A program made the translations under genes and the position numbers. This document shows positions 1-8,630 of a DNA stretch of 63,492 nt, piece by piece. This DNA comes from DATAMF01 sp964472565 (GTDB lineage: Bacteria; Chloroflexota; Anaerolineae; Aggregatilineales; Aggregatilineaceae). Positions within the stretch are counted from its first letter, which is position 1. Every line of letters begins with the position of its first letter. The DNA is taken from positions 1-63,492 of the forward strand of contig CAYYNB010000013.1 in assembly GCA_964472565.1 (NCBI GenBank), in the 5' to 3' direction. The notes under the pieces are model-generated. The model saw nothing but the letters and a program-made list of their open reading frames with translations, made no database searches and was not told the DNA's origin.

Positions 1-2076
1 GCCCACCATAATCGCAACGGAGCGCGGGCCGAGTACAAATGTGCGTTGATCGTCTAACAATGGTTCGTAGCCGGGTTCGTAAATGTCGGTGGGGGTGGGG
101 CGGCCCGTGTTGGCGAAGCTGTACCACTGCACGCCGACCTGCGGCAGTTCGAATTCCAGCGCTTCCCAGTACATATTCATGGCGACGTAGATCGTATCGT
201 CGAGATCGGGGTTGGTGCGGCTGGAGAGCATAAAGGCCAGCACCCGGCTGTAGTAGGACCAGTCGGCGTTAAACGCCTGCGTACTGTGCCAGGTGATTTC
301 GGCGTCGCGGCCATTCAAAAAGTCGGGCTGGCGCAGCAGCGGGTGGACCTTGCGGAAGGCGATCATGTTGCTGAAAAAGCGGAACTGGTCGTAATTCGTT
401 TCGAGCAGCGACCAATCCAGCCACGAGAGATCGTTGTCCTGGCAGTAGGTGTTGTTGTTGCCCTGCTGCGTGCGCCCGATTTCATCACCCATCAGGATCA
501 TGGGGACGCCCTGGCTGGTCATCAGCATGGCGATGGCGTTTTTCTGCTGGCGGCGGCGCAGGTCGAGAACCTGGGGATTGGTGGTCGGTCCCTCAACGCC
601 GCAGTTCCAGCTCAGGTTGTCGTTGCTGCCGTCCCAGTTGTTTTCACCGTTGGCCTCGTTGTGTTTGGTATTGTAGGACACCAGATCGTGCAGGGTAAAA
701 CCGTCGTGACAGGTGATAAAGTTGATCGACGCCACCGGGCCGCGATGTTTGTACAGGTCGGGCGATCCCTGGATGCGCTGGGCCATGACCGGCACCTGGC
801 CTTCGTCGCTCTTCAGAAAATGGCGCAGGGTGTCGCGGTACTGGCCGTTCCATTCCGCCCAACGCCCGTAAGCCGGGAAACTGCCGACCTGATATAGCCC
901 GCCCGCGTCCCACGCTTCCGCGATCAGCTTGCACTTGGCGAGGATCGGATCGTAGGCCATCGTTTCGAGCAGGGGCGGGTTGGCGAGCGGTGTGCCGTCC
1001 TGATCCCGCCCTAAAATGGAGGCGAGATCGAAGCGGAAGCCGTCGATGTGATATTCCGCCGCCCAGTAGCGCAGACAGTCCAGCACCATGCCGCGTACGA
1101 CGGGATGGTTGCAGTTGAGCGTGTTGCCGGTGCCGCTGAAATTATAATAGAAACCGTCCGGGGTGAGCATGTAGTAGGTTTTGTTGTCGATGCCCCGGTA
1201 GGAGATCGTTTTGCCGCGATGATCACCCTCGGCGGTGTGGTTAAAGACCACATCCAGAATGACCTCAATGCCGTACTGGTGCAGCACTTTGACCAGCGTT
1301 TTGAGTTCATCGACCTGCATGCCGAGCGTCCCGGTGGCGGCCAGACCCGCTTTGGGCGCAAAAAAGCCAAGCGTGCTGTAGCCCCAGTAATTCAGCAGCG
1401 GGTAGCCGGCGGGGCTGCGGTGATAATATTCGAACTCGTCAAACTCGAAGATCGGGAGCAGTTCGACGCAGTTCACACCGAGTTCGAGCAGGTAGGGGAT
1501 TTTGTCGCGGATGGCGGCAAAGGTGCCGGGATGTTTGGCGCGGGCGGACGGGTGCCGCGTGAAGCCGCGCACATGCATCTCGTAGATGATCAAATCCTGG
1601 ATCGGGATTTTGGGGGCGTGGTCGTCTTCCCAGTCGAAGTCGTCATAGGCCAGCCGCGCGCGGTAGGGGTAGGGGTCGTTCCAGTCGGGCATGGCCCCCC
1701 AGACTTCACGCCCGGCGATGGCTTTGGCATACGGATCAAGCAGAATGTTGTCGGGATCAAAATGGTGGCCTTCGGCGGGATCATACGGGCCTTCCATGCG
1801 GAAGCCGTATTCGAGGTCTTCATAAGCCAGGGCTAAAACGACCATGGCAAACACATTGCCCACGCGGTATTCGTCGGGGATGTTGATCTCGACCAGGGGA
1901 TCGCATTCGCCTTTTTTGTACAACACCAGCCAGCAGGCGGTGGCGTGGCGGGAGAAGATGGCGAAGTTGACACCGCCGGGCACAAACGTCGCGCCAAACG
2001 GATAGGGCCGCCCAGGACGACACTTATAGCCTTTGTAGATGCGGGTTGGATAAATATCAATCCGGTTCAGACTCAT
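1..2076 (-). CDS. glgX: Glycogen debranching enzyme (GlgX/isoamylase type), C-terminus cut by window edge
   Basis: Hydrolyses alpha-1,6 branch points of glycogen in the cytoplasm. The reading frame is open from ATG 2076 to base 1 (692 codons); GlgX enzymes are about 650-710 residues, so only the last few residues are missing. An N-terminal CBM48-like segment is followed by a GH13 barrel with the usual four regions: DVVFNHTAEG (region I), GFRFDLASI with nucleophile Asp350, IAEAWDAG with acid/base Glu387, and ITCHDGFT with Asp458. The start overlaps the stop of the upstream STAS gene as ATGA, so the two are probably translationally coupled. The end of the visible sequence (VLGPRSVAIMVG) resembles the C-terminal beta-sandwich. 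Family call is secure; the substrate class (GlgX versus TreX) is inferred. Confidence 0.93.
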   Translation of the reverse strand, partial: MSLNRIDIYPTRIYKGYKCRPGRPYPFGATFVPGGVNFAIFSRHATACWLVLYKKGECDPLVEINIPDEYRVGNVFAMVVLALAYEDLEYGFRMEGPYDPAEGHHFDPDNILLDPYAKAIAGREVWGAMPDWNDPYPYRARLAYDDFDWEDDHAPKIPIQDLIIYEMHVRGFTRHPSARAKHPGTFAAIRDKIPYLLELGVNCVELLPIFEFDEFEYYHRSPAGYPLLNYWGYSTLGFFAPKAGLAATGTLGMQVDELKTLVKVLHQYGIEVILDVVFNHTAEGDHRGKTISYRGIDNKTYYMLTPDGFYYNFSGTGNTLNCNHPVVRGMVLDCLRYWAAEYHIDGFRFDLASILGRDQDGTPLANPPLLETMAYDPILAKCKLIAEAWDAGGLYQVGSFPAYGRWAEWNGQYRDTLRHFLKSDEGQVPVMAQRIQGSPDLYKHRGPVASINFITCHDGFTLHDLVSYNTKHNEANGENNWDGSNDNLSWNCGVEGPTTNPQVLDLRRRQQKNAIAMLMTSQGVPMILMGDEIGRTQQGNNNTYCQDNDLSWLDWSLLETNYDQFRFFSNMIAFRKVHPLLRQPDFLNGRDAEITWHSTQAFNADWSYYSRVLAFMLSSRTNPDLDDTIYVAMNMYWEALEFELPQVGVQWYSFANTGRPTPTDIYEPGYEPLLDDQRTFVLGPRSVAIMVG

Positions 2077-2417
2077 TCGTTTTCTGCTTTCAATGCTGCC
2101 AGGCCTTCTGCCGCCGTATCATAGACGCGGAAATGGGGCAGAAAACCGGTAATCGACATCACATCTTTGAGCGACTCGGACCGCCCGGCCAGCCCAATCG
2201 GGCCGGCATAGTCACGGATACGGCGGTAGATCAACAACAGGCTGCGCAGCCCGGCGCTGGATAAATAGGTAACTTGACTCAGGTCCAGCAAAATACAGGA
2301 CGACGGCTGGACAAGCGGCAGAATCAGGTTCTCGACTTCGGCGGCGCTGTTGGAATCCCAGCGCCCGGTTAAACCGACCATCGTAATTTCCTGCTGGGTC
2401 TGAACGGCGATGTTCAT
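2073..2417 (-). CDS. STAS-domain protein (anti-sigma factor antagonist-like)
   Basis: A 114-residue single STAS domain of the SpoIIAA/RsbV type. Such proteins bind and release anti-sigma factor kinases depending on phosphorylation of a conserved Ser/Thr. The sequence shows the core pattern ILLDLSQVTYLSSAGLRSLL, with the candidate phospho-serine in LSSAG. The start is ATG 2417 with GGGGGTA just upstream. It lies immediately before glgX and overlaps it by 4 nt. No partner kinase or phosphatase is visible nearby. The family assignment is firm; the regulated process is unknown, and any link to glycogen metabolism rests only on the coupling. Confidence 0.85.
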   Translation of the reverse strand: MNIAVQTQQEITMVGLTGRWDSNSAAEVENLILPLVQPSSCILLDLSQVTYLSSAGLRSLLLIYRRIRDYAGPIGLAGRSESLKDVMSITGFLPHFRVYDTAAEGLAALKAENE

Positions 2418-2546
2418 CGTACCCCCTTTATCCGGTCTGCATGATAACCCTATTCAATTGTGATCCGCACTAGCGCTTTGCGCCAAATCCAATGATTTAA
2501 GTCATATACCTGTCATAAAAAACAAACAATTGCCCAGAAATGACGA

Positions 2547-2564
2547 GGGGCGGTTGCCCGCCCC
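2547..2564 (-). terminator. GC-rich hairpin downstream of sufD
   Basis: GGGGCGG and CCGCCCC form a 7-bp perfect stem with a TTGC loop, about 30 nt past the sufD stop. The T-run on the minus strand is weak, so it could be a terminator or an RNA-stabilising hairpin. Confidence 0.5.
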
Positions 2565-2592
2565 AGATTGCATAGGTGTGTACCGGAACAAC

Positions 2593-3939
2593 TTAGCCCG
2601 CTTCGCCCATCAATTTACGCTCGACGTAATCCATCATACGGTCCCGCACATTTTCGAAGGGGATGCGATCCAGCACTTCGACAAAATAGCCGTCCACGAT
2701 CAGCTTGACCGCTTCGGGGCGGGGGATGCCGCGCGCCATCAGATAGAAGATATATTCTTCTTCGATCTGCCCGGTGGCCGAGGCATGGGTGCAGCGCACA
2801 TCGTCGGCCTGAATTTCGAGTCCGGGGATGCTGTCGGCGCGGGCGTCTTCGCTCATGAGCATGTTCCGGTTGGCCTGGAAGCCGTCGGTCTTCTGCGCGC
2901 CGGGCGGGGCGTTGGTCCTGCCCTGCCAGACGGTGGGGGCTTTGTGCTTGCGCACGCCTTTATACAGCAGATCGGAGGTGGTGTGGGTGGCGTTGTGGTT
3001 CTGCTGGGTGTCGAGGTCCATAAACTGCGCGCCTGCCGGGAAATACAAACCGCTCATGCGGCCCCAACTGCCTTTGCCGTCCAGGTCGATTTCCATGAAG
3101 GCTTTGATCAGCTTGCCGCCCATCTGCCCGGTGATCCAGTCCAATTGGCCGCCGTTGGCGACGCGGGCGCGCTGGTGGCTGAACTCGAACATATTCAGGC
3201 CCCAGTCCTGCAAGTTGACAAAGCGCAGATTGGCATCGTTGCCCACGATCAATTCCGTGACGCCGACATAACTGGCGTCGGCGTCGGCGGTGGGGGAGAG
3301 CGATTCGTGCAGATAATCGATCTGTCCGGCGTCATCGACGACGGCGAGAATATGGCCGAGGGTCGCGCCGGGCTGGGTGGTGTAAAAAATGCTGTGGGCG
3401 GGCAGTTCAACCGTCACGCCGCGCGGCACATAGAGAAAGACGCCGTGCGTCCACAGCGCCGCATTGAGCGCCGCGAATTTGCCGTCTTCGGGTTTGACGG
3501 CGTGCGTCATAAAATGCTGCTGGACCAGATCGGGATAGTCGATCAACGCGCGGCGCAGATCGGTGAAGATCACGCCCTGCTGGGTCAGCGTGGGGTGAAC
3601 CTCGTGATGGACCAGCTTATCATCCACAAAAGCGATCAGCGCGCCCTGCTGTTCGCCTAACAGCGGCTGGCGGTTGGCTTCGGGAATATCTTCAAAATGG
3701 ACGCCATTGGCGGGACGCAGCACCCCGGCGCTGTCCCAGTTGATATGGCGGTAATCGGTGCGCCGCCAGGCCTCATCTTTGGTGGTGGGCATGGGCAGCG
3801 CTTCGTACAGGGTCCAGGCCTCCAGGCGTTTGTGGAGCAGCCAGGCGGGTTCATTCAAACGCGCGCTCAAGGCCTCGACATCCGCGCGAGACAGCGGCGG
3901 CGCAACAAAATCACGTGCAGCACGACGGCGAGTAACCAC
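2593..3939 (-). CDS. sufD: SufD, Fe-S cluster assembly scaffold subunit
   Basis: SufD pairs with SufB in the SufBC2D complex that builds Fe-S clusters. The 448-residue protein has a variable N-terminus (residues 1-140) and then the SufB/SufD beta-helix core. Near the end it carries RCTHASATGQIEEE, the conserved C-H-A segment of SufD, followed by YIFYLMARGIPRPEA, typical of the C-terminal helices. It is the last gene of the sufC-sufB-sufD run. A 60-bp palindromic repeat separates it from sufB, whereas sufB follows sufC after only 24 nt. No cysteine desulfurase (SufS) or SufU lies beside it in the window. Confidence 0.93.
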   Translation of the reverse strand: MVTRRRAARDFVAPPLSRADVEALSARLNEPAWLLHKRLEAWTLYEALPMPTTKDEAWRRTDYRHINWDSAGVLRPANGVHFEDIPEANRQPLLGEQQGALIAFVDDKLVHHEVHPTLTQQGVIFTDLRRALIDYPDLVQQHFMTHAVKPEDGKFAALNAALWTHGVFLYVPRGVTVELPAHSIFYTTQPGATLGHILAVVDDAGQIDYLHESLSPTADADASYVGVTELIVGNDANLRFVNLQDWGLNMFEFSHQRARVANGGQLDWITGQMGGKLIKAFMEIDLDGKGSWGRMSGLYFPAGAQFMDLDTQQNHNATHTTSDLLYKGVRKHKAPTVWQGRTNAPPGAQKTDGFQANRNMLMSEDARADSIPGLEIQADDVRCTHASATGQIEEEYIFYLMARGIPRPEAVKLIVDGYFVEVLDRIPFENVRDRMMDYVERKLMGEAG

Positions 3940-3977
3940 CGGAAATCACCTCACTGTGTGTACATTTCAAGTCATCC

Positions 3978-4037
3978 GTAGGGGCAATTTATGAATTGCC
4001 CAACATTACATTCGGGCGCGGCAAGCAGCGCCCCTAC
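3978..4037. repeat. Composite palindromic repeat between sufB and sufD
   Basis: Outer arms GTAGGGGC and GCCCCTAC enclose two smaller hairpins: GGGCAATT/AATTGCCC, and GGGCGC.../...GCGCCC. The same two-hairpin composite appears inside the glycosyltransferase gene at 37935-37981. It lies in the transcribed spacer of the suf operon. Confidence 0.85.
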
Positions 4038-4045
4038 AAAAATCG

Positions 4046-5458
4046 TTACCCGATTGATCCTTCCATTTGCAGGCGGATCAGACGGTTCATTTCGATGCTG
4101 TATTCCATCGGCAGTTCTTTGGTCAGCGGCTCCAAAAAGCCGTTGACGACCATCGCGTTGGCGTCATCTTCGGTCAGGCCGCGACTCATCAGGTAGAAAA
4201 GCTGGTCGTCGCCCACCTTGCTGACGGTGGCTTCGTGGCCGACGGTCACATACGGACTCTCGATTTCGATGTAGGGGTAGGTGTCCGATTCGCTGTGATC
4301 ATCCAGCAGCAGCGCATCACAGACGACGGTGCTTTTGCTGTGGTGGGCGTCGGGGTAGACCTTGAGCAGCCCCCGGTAGGCGCTGCGCCCGCCATCCTTG
4401 CAGATCGATTTGCTGATGATCTGGCTGGTGGTGTGGGGGGCGGCGTGAATCGCCTTACCGCCCGCGTCCTGCCATTGGCCGCGCCCCGCGAAGGCAATCG
4501 AGAGGACTTCGCCGTGCGCGTTGGGTTCCATCAGGTAAACCGACGGGTATTTCATCGTGACTTTGCTGCCCAGGTTGGCATCCACCCATTCGTGGCTGGC
4601 GTCACCGTAGATCATCGCGCGCTGGGTCACGAGGTTGTACACGTTGTCTGACCAGTTCTGGATCGTGCTGTAGCGGGACCGCGCGCCGCGCTTGACGATG
4701 ATTTCGATCACGCCGCTGTGCAGGCTTTCCGTGCTGTAGGCCGGAGCGGTGCAGCCTTCGACATAGTGCAGGAACGCGCCCTCATCGACGATAATCATGG
4801 TGCGCTCGAACTGGCCGATGTTCGCCGTGTTCAGCCGGAAATAGGCTTGCAGCGGCATCTCGATTTTGACGCCCGGCGGGACATAAATAAACGATCCGCC
4901 CGACCAGACCGCGCTGTTGAGCGCCGCGTATTTGTTATCCGTCGGGGGAATGACCGTCGAGAAATATTCGCGGAACAGGTCTTCGTGTTCGCGCAGACCG
5001 TCTTCGATGCTCTTGAAGATCACGCCCTGGTTTTCGAGTTCTTCCTTGATGCGGTGGTAGACCATCTCGGAGTCGTACTGCGCGCCCGCGCCCGCCAGAA
5101 ATTTCTGTTCGGCTTCAGGAATGCCGAGGCGGTTGAAGGTGTTTTTGATGTTTTCGGGCACTTCGTCCCAGTTGCGGCCCTGTTTTTCGGCGGGACGCAC
5201 GTAATAAATCATTTCCTCTTCGCGCAGCGGCGCGAGATCGGCTCCCCACTTGGGGACGGGCATACTCCGGTAGATGTCATAGGCTTTCAGCCGGAAATCA
5301 CGCATCCACTGCGGTTCATTTTTGGCTTCGCTGATCTGGGCGACGACATCCCGATCTAACCCTTTGCGGGTTTTGAAGACCGAGGTATCCGGGTCGTGAA
5401 AACCGTATTCTTCGAGATAGGATTCGCGTAGGCCCTTCAGTTGTTCGGCATCACTCAT
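4046..5458 (-). CDS. sufB: SufB, Fe-S cluster assembly scaffold
   Basis: Central scaffold of the SUF machinery, receiving sulfur and iron with SufC and SufD. At 470 residues it has the normal family length. Recognisable segments include EGCTAPAY and STVVCDALLLDDHSESDTYP, which carry the two cysteines conserved in SufB. The C-terminal QLFYLMSRGLTEDDA and LPMEYSIEMNRLI are also family hallmarks. The start ATG 5458 has AAGGGAGC upstream. It is the second gene of the operon, 24 nt after sufC. Confidence 0.96.
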   Translation of the reverse strand: MSDAEQLKGLRESYLEEYGFHDPDTSVFKTRKGLDRDVVAQISEAKNEPQWMRDFRLKAYDIYRSMPVPKWGADLAPLREEEMIYYVRPAEKQGRNWDEVPENIKNTFNRLGIPEAEQKFLAGAGAQYDSEMVYHRIKEELENQGVIFKSIEDGLREHEDLFREYFSTVIPPTDNKYAALNSAVWSGGSFIYVPPGVKIEMPLQAYFRLNTANIGQFERTMIIVDEGAFLHYVEGCTAPAYSTESLHSGVIEIIVKRGARSRYSTIQNWSDNVYNLVTQRAMIYGDASHEWVDANLGSKVTMKYPSVYLMEPNAHGEVLSIAFAGRGQWQDAGGKAIHAAPHTTSQIISKSICKDGGRSAYRGLLKVYPDAHHSKSTVVCDALLLDDHSESDTYPYIEIESPYVTVGHEATVSKVGDDQLFYLMSRGLTEDDANAMVVNGFLEPLTKELPMEYSIEMNRLIRLQMEGSIG

Positions 5459-5482
5459 CGTGTTTTGCTCCCTTGTCGTTCG

Positions 5483-6268
5483 CTAGCGGCCTGTGCCGTT
5501 GCCGTTTTCGTATTTTTCGCGCAGCCAGTCGTAGCCGTGTTCTTCCAGGTGCAGCGCCAGGTCTGGGCCACCGCTTTCGACCACCTGACCATCCATCATA
5601 ATGTGGACGAACTCCGGCTTGATGTAGTTCAGCAGGCGCTGGTAGTGGGTGATCAGCAGAATCCCCAGGTTTTCGTTGGTGAGTTTGTTGACCCCCTCGG
5701 CGACGATGCGCAGCGCGTCGATGTCCAGCCCGGAGTCGGTTTCATCCATGATCGCCATGCGCGGCTGGAGCAGGGCCATCTGCAAAATTTCGGCGCGTTT
5801 TTTCTCGCCGCCCGAAAACCCTTCGTTGAGATAGCGCCCGCCGAAGCTCTGATCGACTTGCAGCATCGCCATTTTGTCGAGCATCAGCTTGCGGAACTGG
5901 GGGATCGGGATGCCTTTATCGTCGGGGTTGTCGGCCTTGCGGCGGGCGTTGATGGCGTTGCGCAAAAAGTTCGCCAGCGTGACACCCGGCACCGCGACCG
6001 GATATTGAAACGCCAGAAAGACCCCTAAACGGCTGCGTTCGTCGGTTTCGAGTTCGAGCAGATCGATCCCATCAAAAATGATCTGTCCGGCAGTGACTTC
6101 ATAGGCGGGGTGGCCCATGATGGTATTCGACAGCGTGCTTTTGCCGGAGCCGTTGGGTCCCATCAGGGCGTGAACCTCGCCCTCGCGGACCACCAGATTA
6201 ACGCCCTTTAGAATGGGGCGATCTTCAACATTCACATGCAGATTGCGAATTTCAAGCGCGGCTGGCAT
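5483..6268 (-). CDS. sufC: SufC, ABC-type ATPase of the SUF complex
   Basis: Soluble ABC ATPase that drives conformational changes in SufBD during Fe-S cluster assembly. The 261-residue protein has Walker A GPNGSGKST (residues 37-45), Q-loop FQYP, signature FSGGEKKR, Walker B MAIMDETDSGLD and the switch histidine in ITHYQRLL. ATG 6268 is chosen because AGAGGAG precedes it; a longer in-frame start at 6307 has no ribosome-binding site. It is the first gene of sufC-sufB-sufD and follows a clear sigma-70-type promoter (6361-6390) and a dyad (6305-6334). Confidence 0.96.
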   Translation of the reverse strand: MPAALEIRNLHVNVEDRPILKGVNLVVREGEVHALMGPNGSGKSTLSNTIMGHPAYEVTAGQIIFDGIDLLELETDERSRLGVFLAFQYPVAVPGVTLANFLRNAINARRKADNPDDKGIPIPQFRKLMLDKMAMLQVDQSFGGRYLNEGFSGGEKKRAEILQMALLQPRMAIMDETDSGLDIDALRIVAEGVNKLTNENLGILLITHYQRLLNYIKPEFVHIMMDGQVVESGGPDLALHLEEHGYDWLREKYENGNGTGR

Positions 6269-6304
6269 TGTTTCTCCTCTAGGTAAAACAGAACTACGTG
6301 TGAT

Positions 6305-6334
6305 CAATCATGGAAACTCATTTTTCCATAATTG
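6305..6334. promoter_or_regulatory. 12-bp inverted repeat in the sufC leader, candidate operator
   Basis: CAATCATGGAAA and TTTCCATAATTG form a 12-bp inverted repeat with one mismatch around a 6-nt spacer. It begins about 27 bp downstream of the -10 box of the sufC promoter, where a repressor would block transcription. An RNA hairpin role is the alternative. Confidence 0.5.
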
Positions 6335-6360
6335 AGAATCTTTTGCAATAATCTGTGATA

Positions 6361-6390
6361 AGTATAACATTTCGGGGAGAAAAGTGTCAA
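6361..6390 (-). promoter_or_regulatory. Sigma-70-type promoter of the sufCBD operon
   Basis: On the minus strand TTGACA (6385-6390) is followed by 18 bp and then TATACT (6361-6366). This is a near-consensus match, giving a leader of roughly 85 nt before the sufC ATG. Confidence 0.75.
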
Positions 6391-6470
6391 TAAAACAAAG
6401 GTATATCTAATAAATCGTTTAATATCGGTGGTATACTCATTGTGGCGAATGGTAGAAAGAAGGAGATCTG

Positions 6471-6803
6471 ATGGCTGACGAACAATCGATTCCCGGTCCG
6501 CTGTCGGCGGAAGAAAAGGAAACCCTGGTCCGCGATGCGCTGCGTCAGGTGTATGATCCAGAGATCGGTCTGAGTGTGCAGGAACTCGGCCTGATCCGCG
6601 AACTGCAAATTCACGAGGACCGGGCGCACGTGGTCATGCTGATGACCACGCCGTTTTGTCCTTACGCGCCCCAACTGCTGGAAGCCGCGCGCTCCAAAGT
6701 GCAGGAGACGCTGGGCGTGCCAACGACCATCGAGATCGGGATGGAACTGTGGGATCCGTCGATGGCGGAAGATGGCGTGTTGAGCGATTGGGGGTTGTTC
6801 TAA
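6471..6803 (+). CDS. MIP18/DUF59 family Fe-S protein maturation factor
   Basis: Small (110 aa) cytoplasmic protein of the SufT/MIP18 family, which assists Fe-S cluster maturation. Typical features are YDPEIGLSVQELGLI near the N-terminus and the TTPFCPYAPQL segment with the conserved cysteine. ATG 6471 has AAGGAGATC upstream. It is transcribed divergently from sufC, so it shares the intergenic regulatory region with the suf operon and probably its pathway. It lacks the long extensions of PaaD proteins. Confidence 0.85.
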   Translation: MADEQSIPGPLSAEEKETLVRDALRQVYDPEIGLSVQELGLIRELQIHEDRAHVVMLMTTPFCPYAPQLLEAARSKVQETLGVPTTIEIGMELWDPSMAEDGVLSDWGLF

Positions 6804-6812
6804 CGAACCTCA

Positions 6813-6842
6813 CCCCCTCTCCAACCCAGTTGGAAGAGGGGG
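6813..6842. terminator. Hairpin between convergent genes
   Basis: CCCCCTCTCCAAC pairs with GTTGGAAGAGGGGG (one bulge). It lies just after the DUF59 stop and before the end of the convergent secreted-protein gene. The left arm, preceded by GAACCTCA, closely resembles the hairpin at 35366-35400, so this is also a repeated sequence. Confidence 0.55.
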
Positions 6843-6868
6843 AAGGCCGAATCACAATCGTGAACGGG

Positions 6869-7891
6869 TTACTCGTCCCATTCTACCGTGATGGTGTAGG
6901 ACCCGTTATCGCCCATATAACTGCCGTCACGCACGGTGATAACGTAGAGACTGGTGGCGGGCAGGGAAATAACGGTTGTTGTTGCGGTCATATAACCGCC
7001 ATCGGACGAGAAGAGATAATATTCATAGTCGATGGAATTGACCTCAAAGGCAGGCGCAATATTCCCCGCGTCTATCGTAACGGTGATTCGGGCGTTGGTT
7101 CCGGCCTGGCCGCGAAAATAGTGGGACTGGCTGTATATTTCATAATCCAACTCGCCCGACTGCGTGACGCCGTTTTCGAGGAGCGTCACCTGCGAGCCGC
7201 TGAGTTCCAATTGGTAGCCGCCGCCATTGCCCAGTGTGTTCCAACTGACAACGATCACATAGGTGTCTCCGGCGGCCAGCACCAGCGGATCGATCACCCC
7301 GATGCTGCCGTATTCCGTGCTGGTGATGAAGCCGTTGGGGCCATAAACAGACAGCACGGGATCGGTATAACTTTCGTCATCGGTGACTGCCAGGCGGTAC
7401 AGCATGTCGGGCGGCACCTCGCTCATTTCCAGGCGGAAGTAATCGGCGAGATGGGTCGAATTGACCGTGCCGACCAGCGGTTTACCTTCGCGGATGGCGG
7501 GGACCGAGGGCAGCAGGACGAGTTGAAGCGAATAATCGCCGCTGCCGCTGTAGCTGGTGACGGACACCTCAAAATCGCCGGTACGGTTCAGCCGGTAGGG
7601 GCCGATGCGGGCGTTCAGGCTTTCGCCGCTGTCATCATCCGTATAGATCACGCTGCCGCGATCATCCTTAAGCGCGAGATAGGTATCCAGATCGGCGTTG
7701 AGGGCCAGGGCATCGATCAGAATCAGATCTCCTTCGCGCCCGGCAAACACCCAGCTTTGCTCCGAACTGCCGCCGCCTAACGATCCCTGAACGGTATCGC
7801 CGTAGTTGATGCGTGAGCCATCCTGCGCCTGGACCTGCGCCGGAATCGCCATTAATCCCATAACTACTATCATCAGAAGCCGCCGTCGCAT
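6869..7891 (-). CDS. Secreted protein with PPC-like (bacterial pre-peptidase C-terminal) domains
   Basis: A 340-residue exported protein with a basic N-terminus, a hydrophobic core and a cleavage-like site after VQA. Two or three beta-rich domains resemble PPC domains; the pattern LDTYLALKDDRGSVIYTDDD followed by a GDFEVSV-type strand is typical. Such domains usually sit on secreted peptidases, but no catalytic domain is seen here. ATG 7891 is preferred over an upstream GTG (7897) because AAAGGA lies 7 nt before it. A TATAAT box lies about 35 nt upstream. Function is unknown beyond being extracellular. Confidence 0.7.
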   Translation of the reverse strand: MRRRLLMIVVMGLMAIPAQVQAQDGSRINYGDTVQGSLGGGSSEQSWVFAGREGDLILIDALALNADLDTYLALKDDRGSVIYTDDDSGESLNARIGPYRLNRTGDFEVSVTSYSGSGDYSLQLVLLPSVPAIREGKPLVGTVNSTHLADYFRLEMSEVPPDMLYRLAVTDDESYTDPVLSVYGPNGFITSTEYGSIGVIDPLVLAAGDTYVIVVSWNTLGNGGGYQLELSGSQVTLLENGVTQSGELDYEIYSQSHYFRGQAGTNARITVTIDAGNIAPAFEVNSIDYEYYLFSSDGGYMTATTTVISLPATSLYVITVRDGSYMGDNGSYTITVEWDE

Positions 7892-8127
7892 GCTCACATC
7901 CTTTCGCCATGGTCGTATGTTGATTATACCCTGCTTCTGATCGCGTGCTGATCGCTGTAAAAATTTGTAAATGTTTGATCACACACCGTGATAGTCCATT
8001 GCGTTCCAGGGGTAGGACATTTATACTAAACATAAGAATAGCTAAAGAGAGAATTTGGGAGAGGTTTATTGGTGCTGACTGGCTGAGAAGCCTCTTGCTG
8101 TCAACCCCAGACAGGAGGGAGGAGGAA

Positions 8128-8580
8128 ATGACCACAATGTCTCCTGGTGGAATTACCAGACGGCAATATGGTCTGTCAACAGAACTCTTCGTAAGTCAGA
8201 AGGAAAGTGATCAAACTCTTGTGCTGGGCGGGGTTGGGGAAACACAACGTTGGGTGCAAATTCTGACCAGACGCGCCGCACAAGTGTTGTGGTTTAAGTT
8301 GACAGTCCTGTTATACCCTGAAAAAGCCCCGATGGTAACGGGGCTGGCAGTGACCGCCCCCTTGCGGGCGATGATTGTTAGCAGTGTGACCACCCATGTA
8401 GAGGCCGTGAAAGACCCCGACAAACCCCTGTATACACTGGTCGGGTGGGTCGAACGGGATCTCACATGGAAGGTGACGTTATCCGAGTCCGAGGCCCGCC
8501 GTTTATGGGCGGAACTGGACGTGGCACTCTTTCCGGTGGGTTGGGAAGGGCGAGAAACCAAGCCCAAGAAACTGAATTAA
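8128..8580 (+). CDS. Hypothetical protein, 150 aa
   Basis: Not recognised. The reading frame extends upstream, but ATG 8128 follows a long purine-rich GGAGGGAGGAGG, so translation probably starts there. No signal peptide or transmembrane segment is evident. It contains several beta-like stretches (VLWFKLTVLLYP, LYTLVGWVERDLTWKVTL) and a Trp-rich C-terminal half. It is a single gene with its own downstream terminator. Confidence 0.55.
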   Translation: MTTMSPGGITRRQYGLSTELFVSQKESDQTLVLGGVGETQRWVQILTRRAAQVLWFKLTVLLYPEKAPMVTGLAVTAPLRAMIVSSVTTHVEAVKDPDKPLYTLVGWVERDLTWKVTLSESEARRLWAELDVALFPVGWEGRETKPKKLN

Positions 8581-8602
8581 GTTTTACGGTCTTATCCCAA
8601 AG

Positions 8603-8630
8603 CGGCGCTCAATCGAGCGTCGTTTTATTT
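8603..8630 (+). terminator. Rho-independent terminator
   Basis: CGGCGCTC and GAGCGTCG pair over 8 bp (one G-T) around a 4-nt loop and are followed by TTTTATTT, about 20 nt past the stop at 8580. Confidence 0.7.

Noticed and set aside
286..897. Long open reading frame antisense to glgX
   Set aside because: The minus-strand frame carries full GH13 motifs; the plus frame has no recognisable domain and is a by-product of high GC.
2530..3660. 376-codon open frame on the plus strand over sufD
   Set aside because: Repetitive Val/Gly/Ala/His composition typical of antisense frames; the SufD frame is clear on the other strand.
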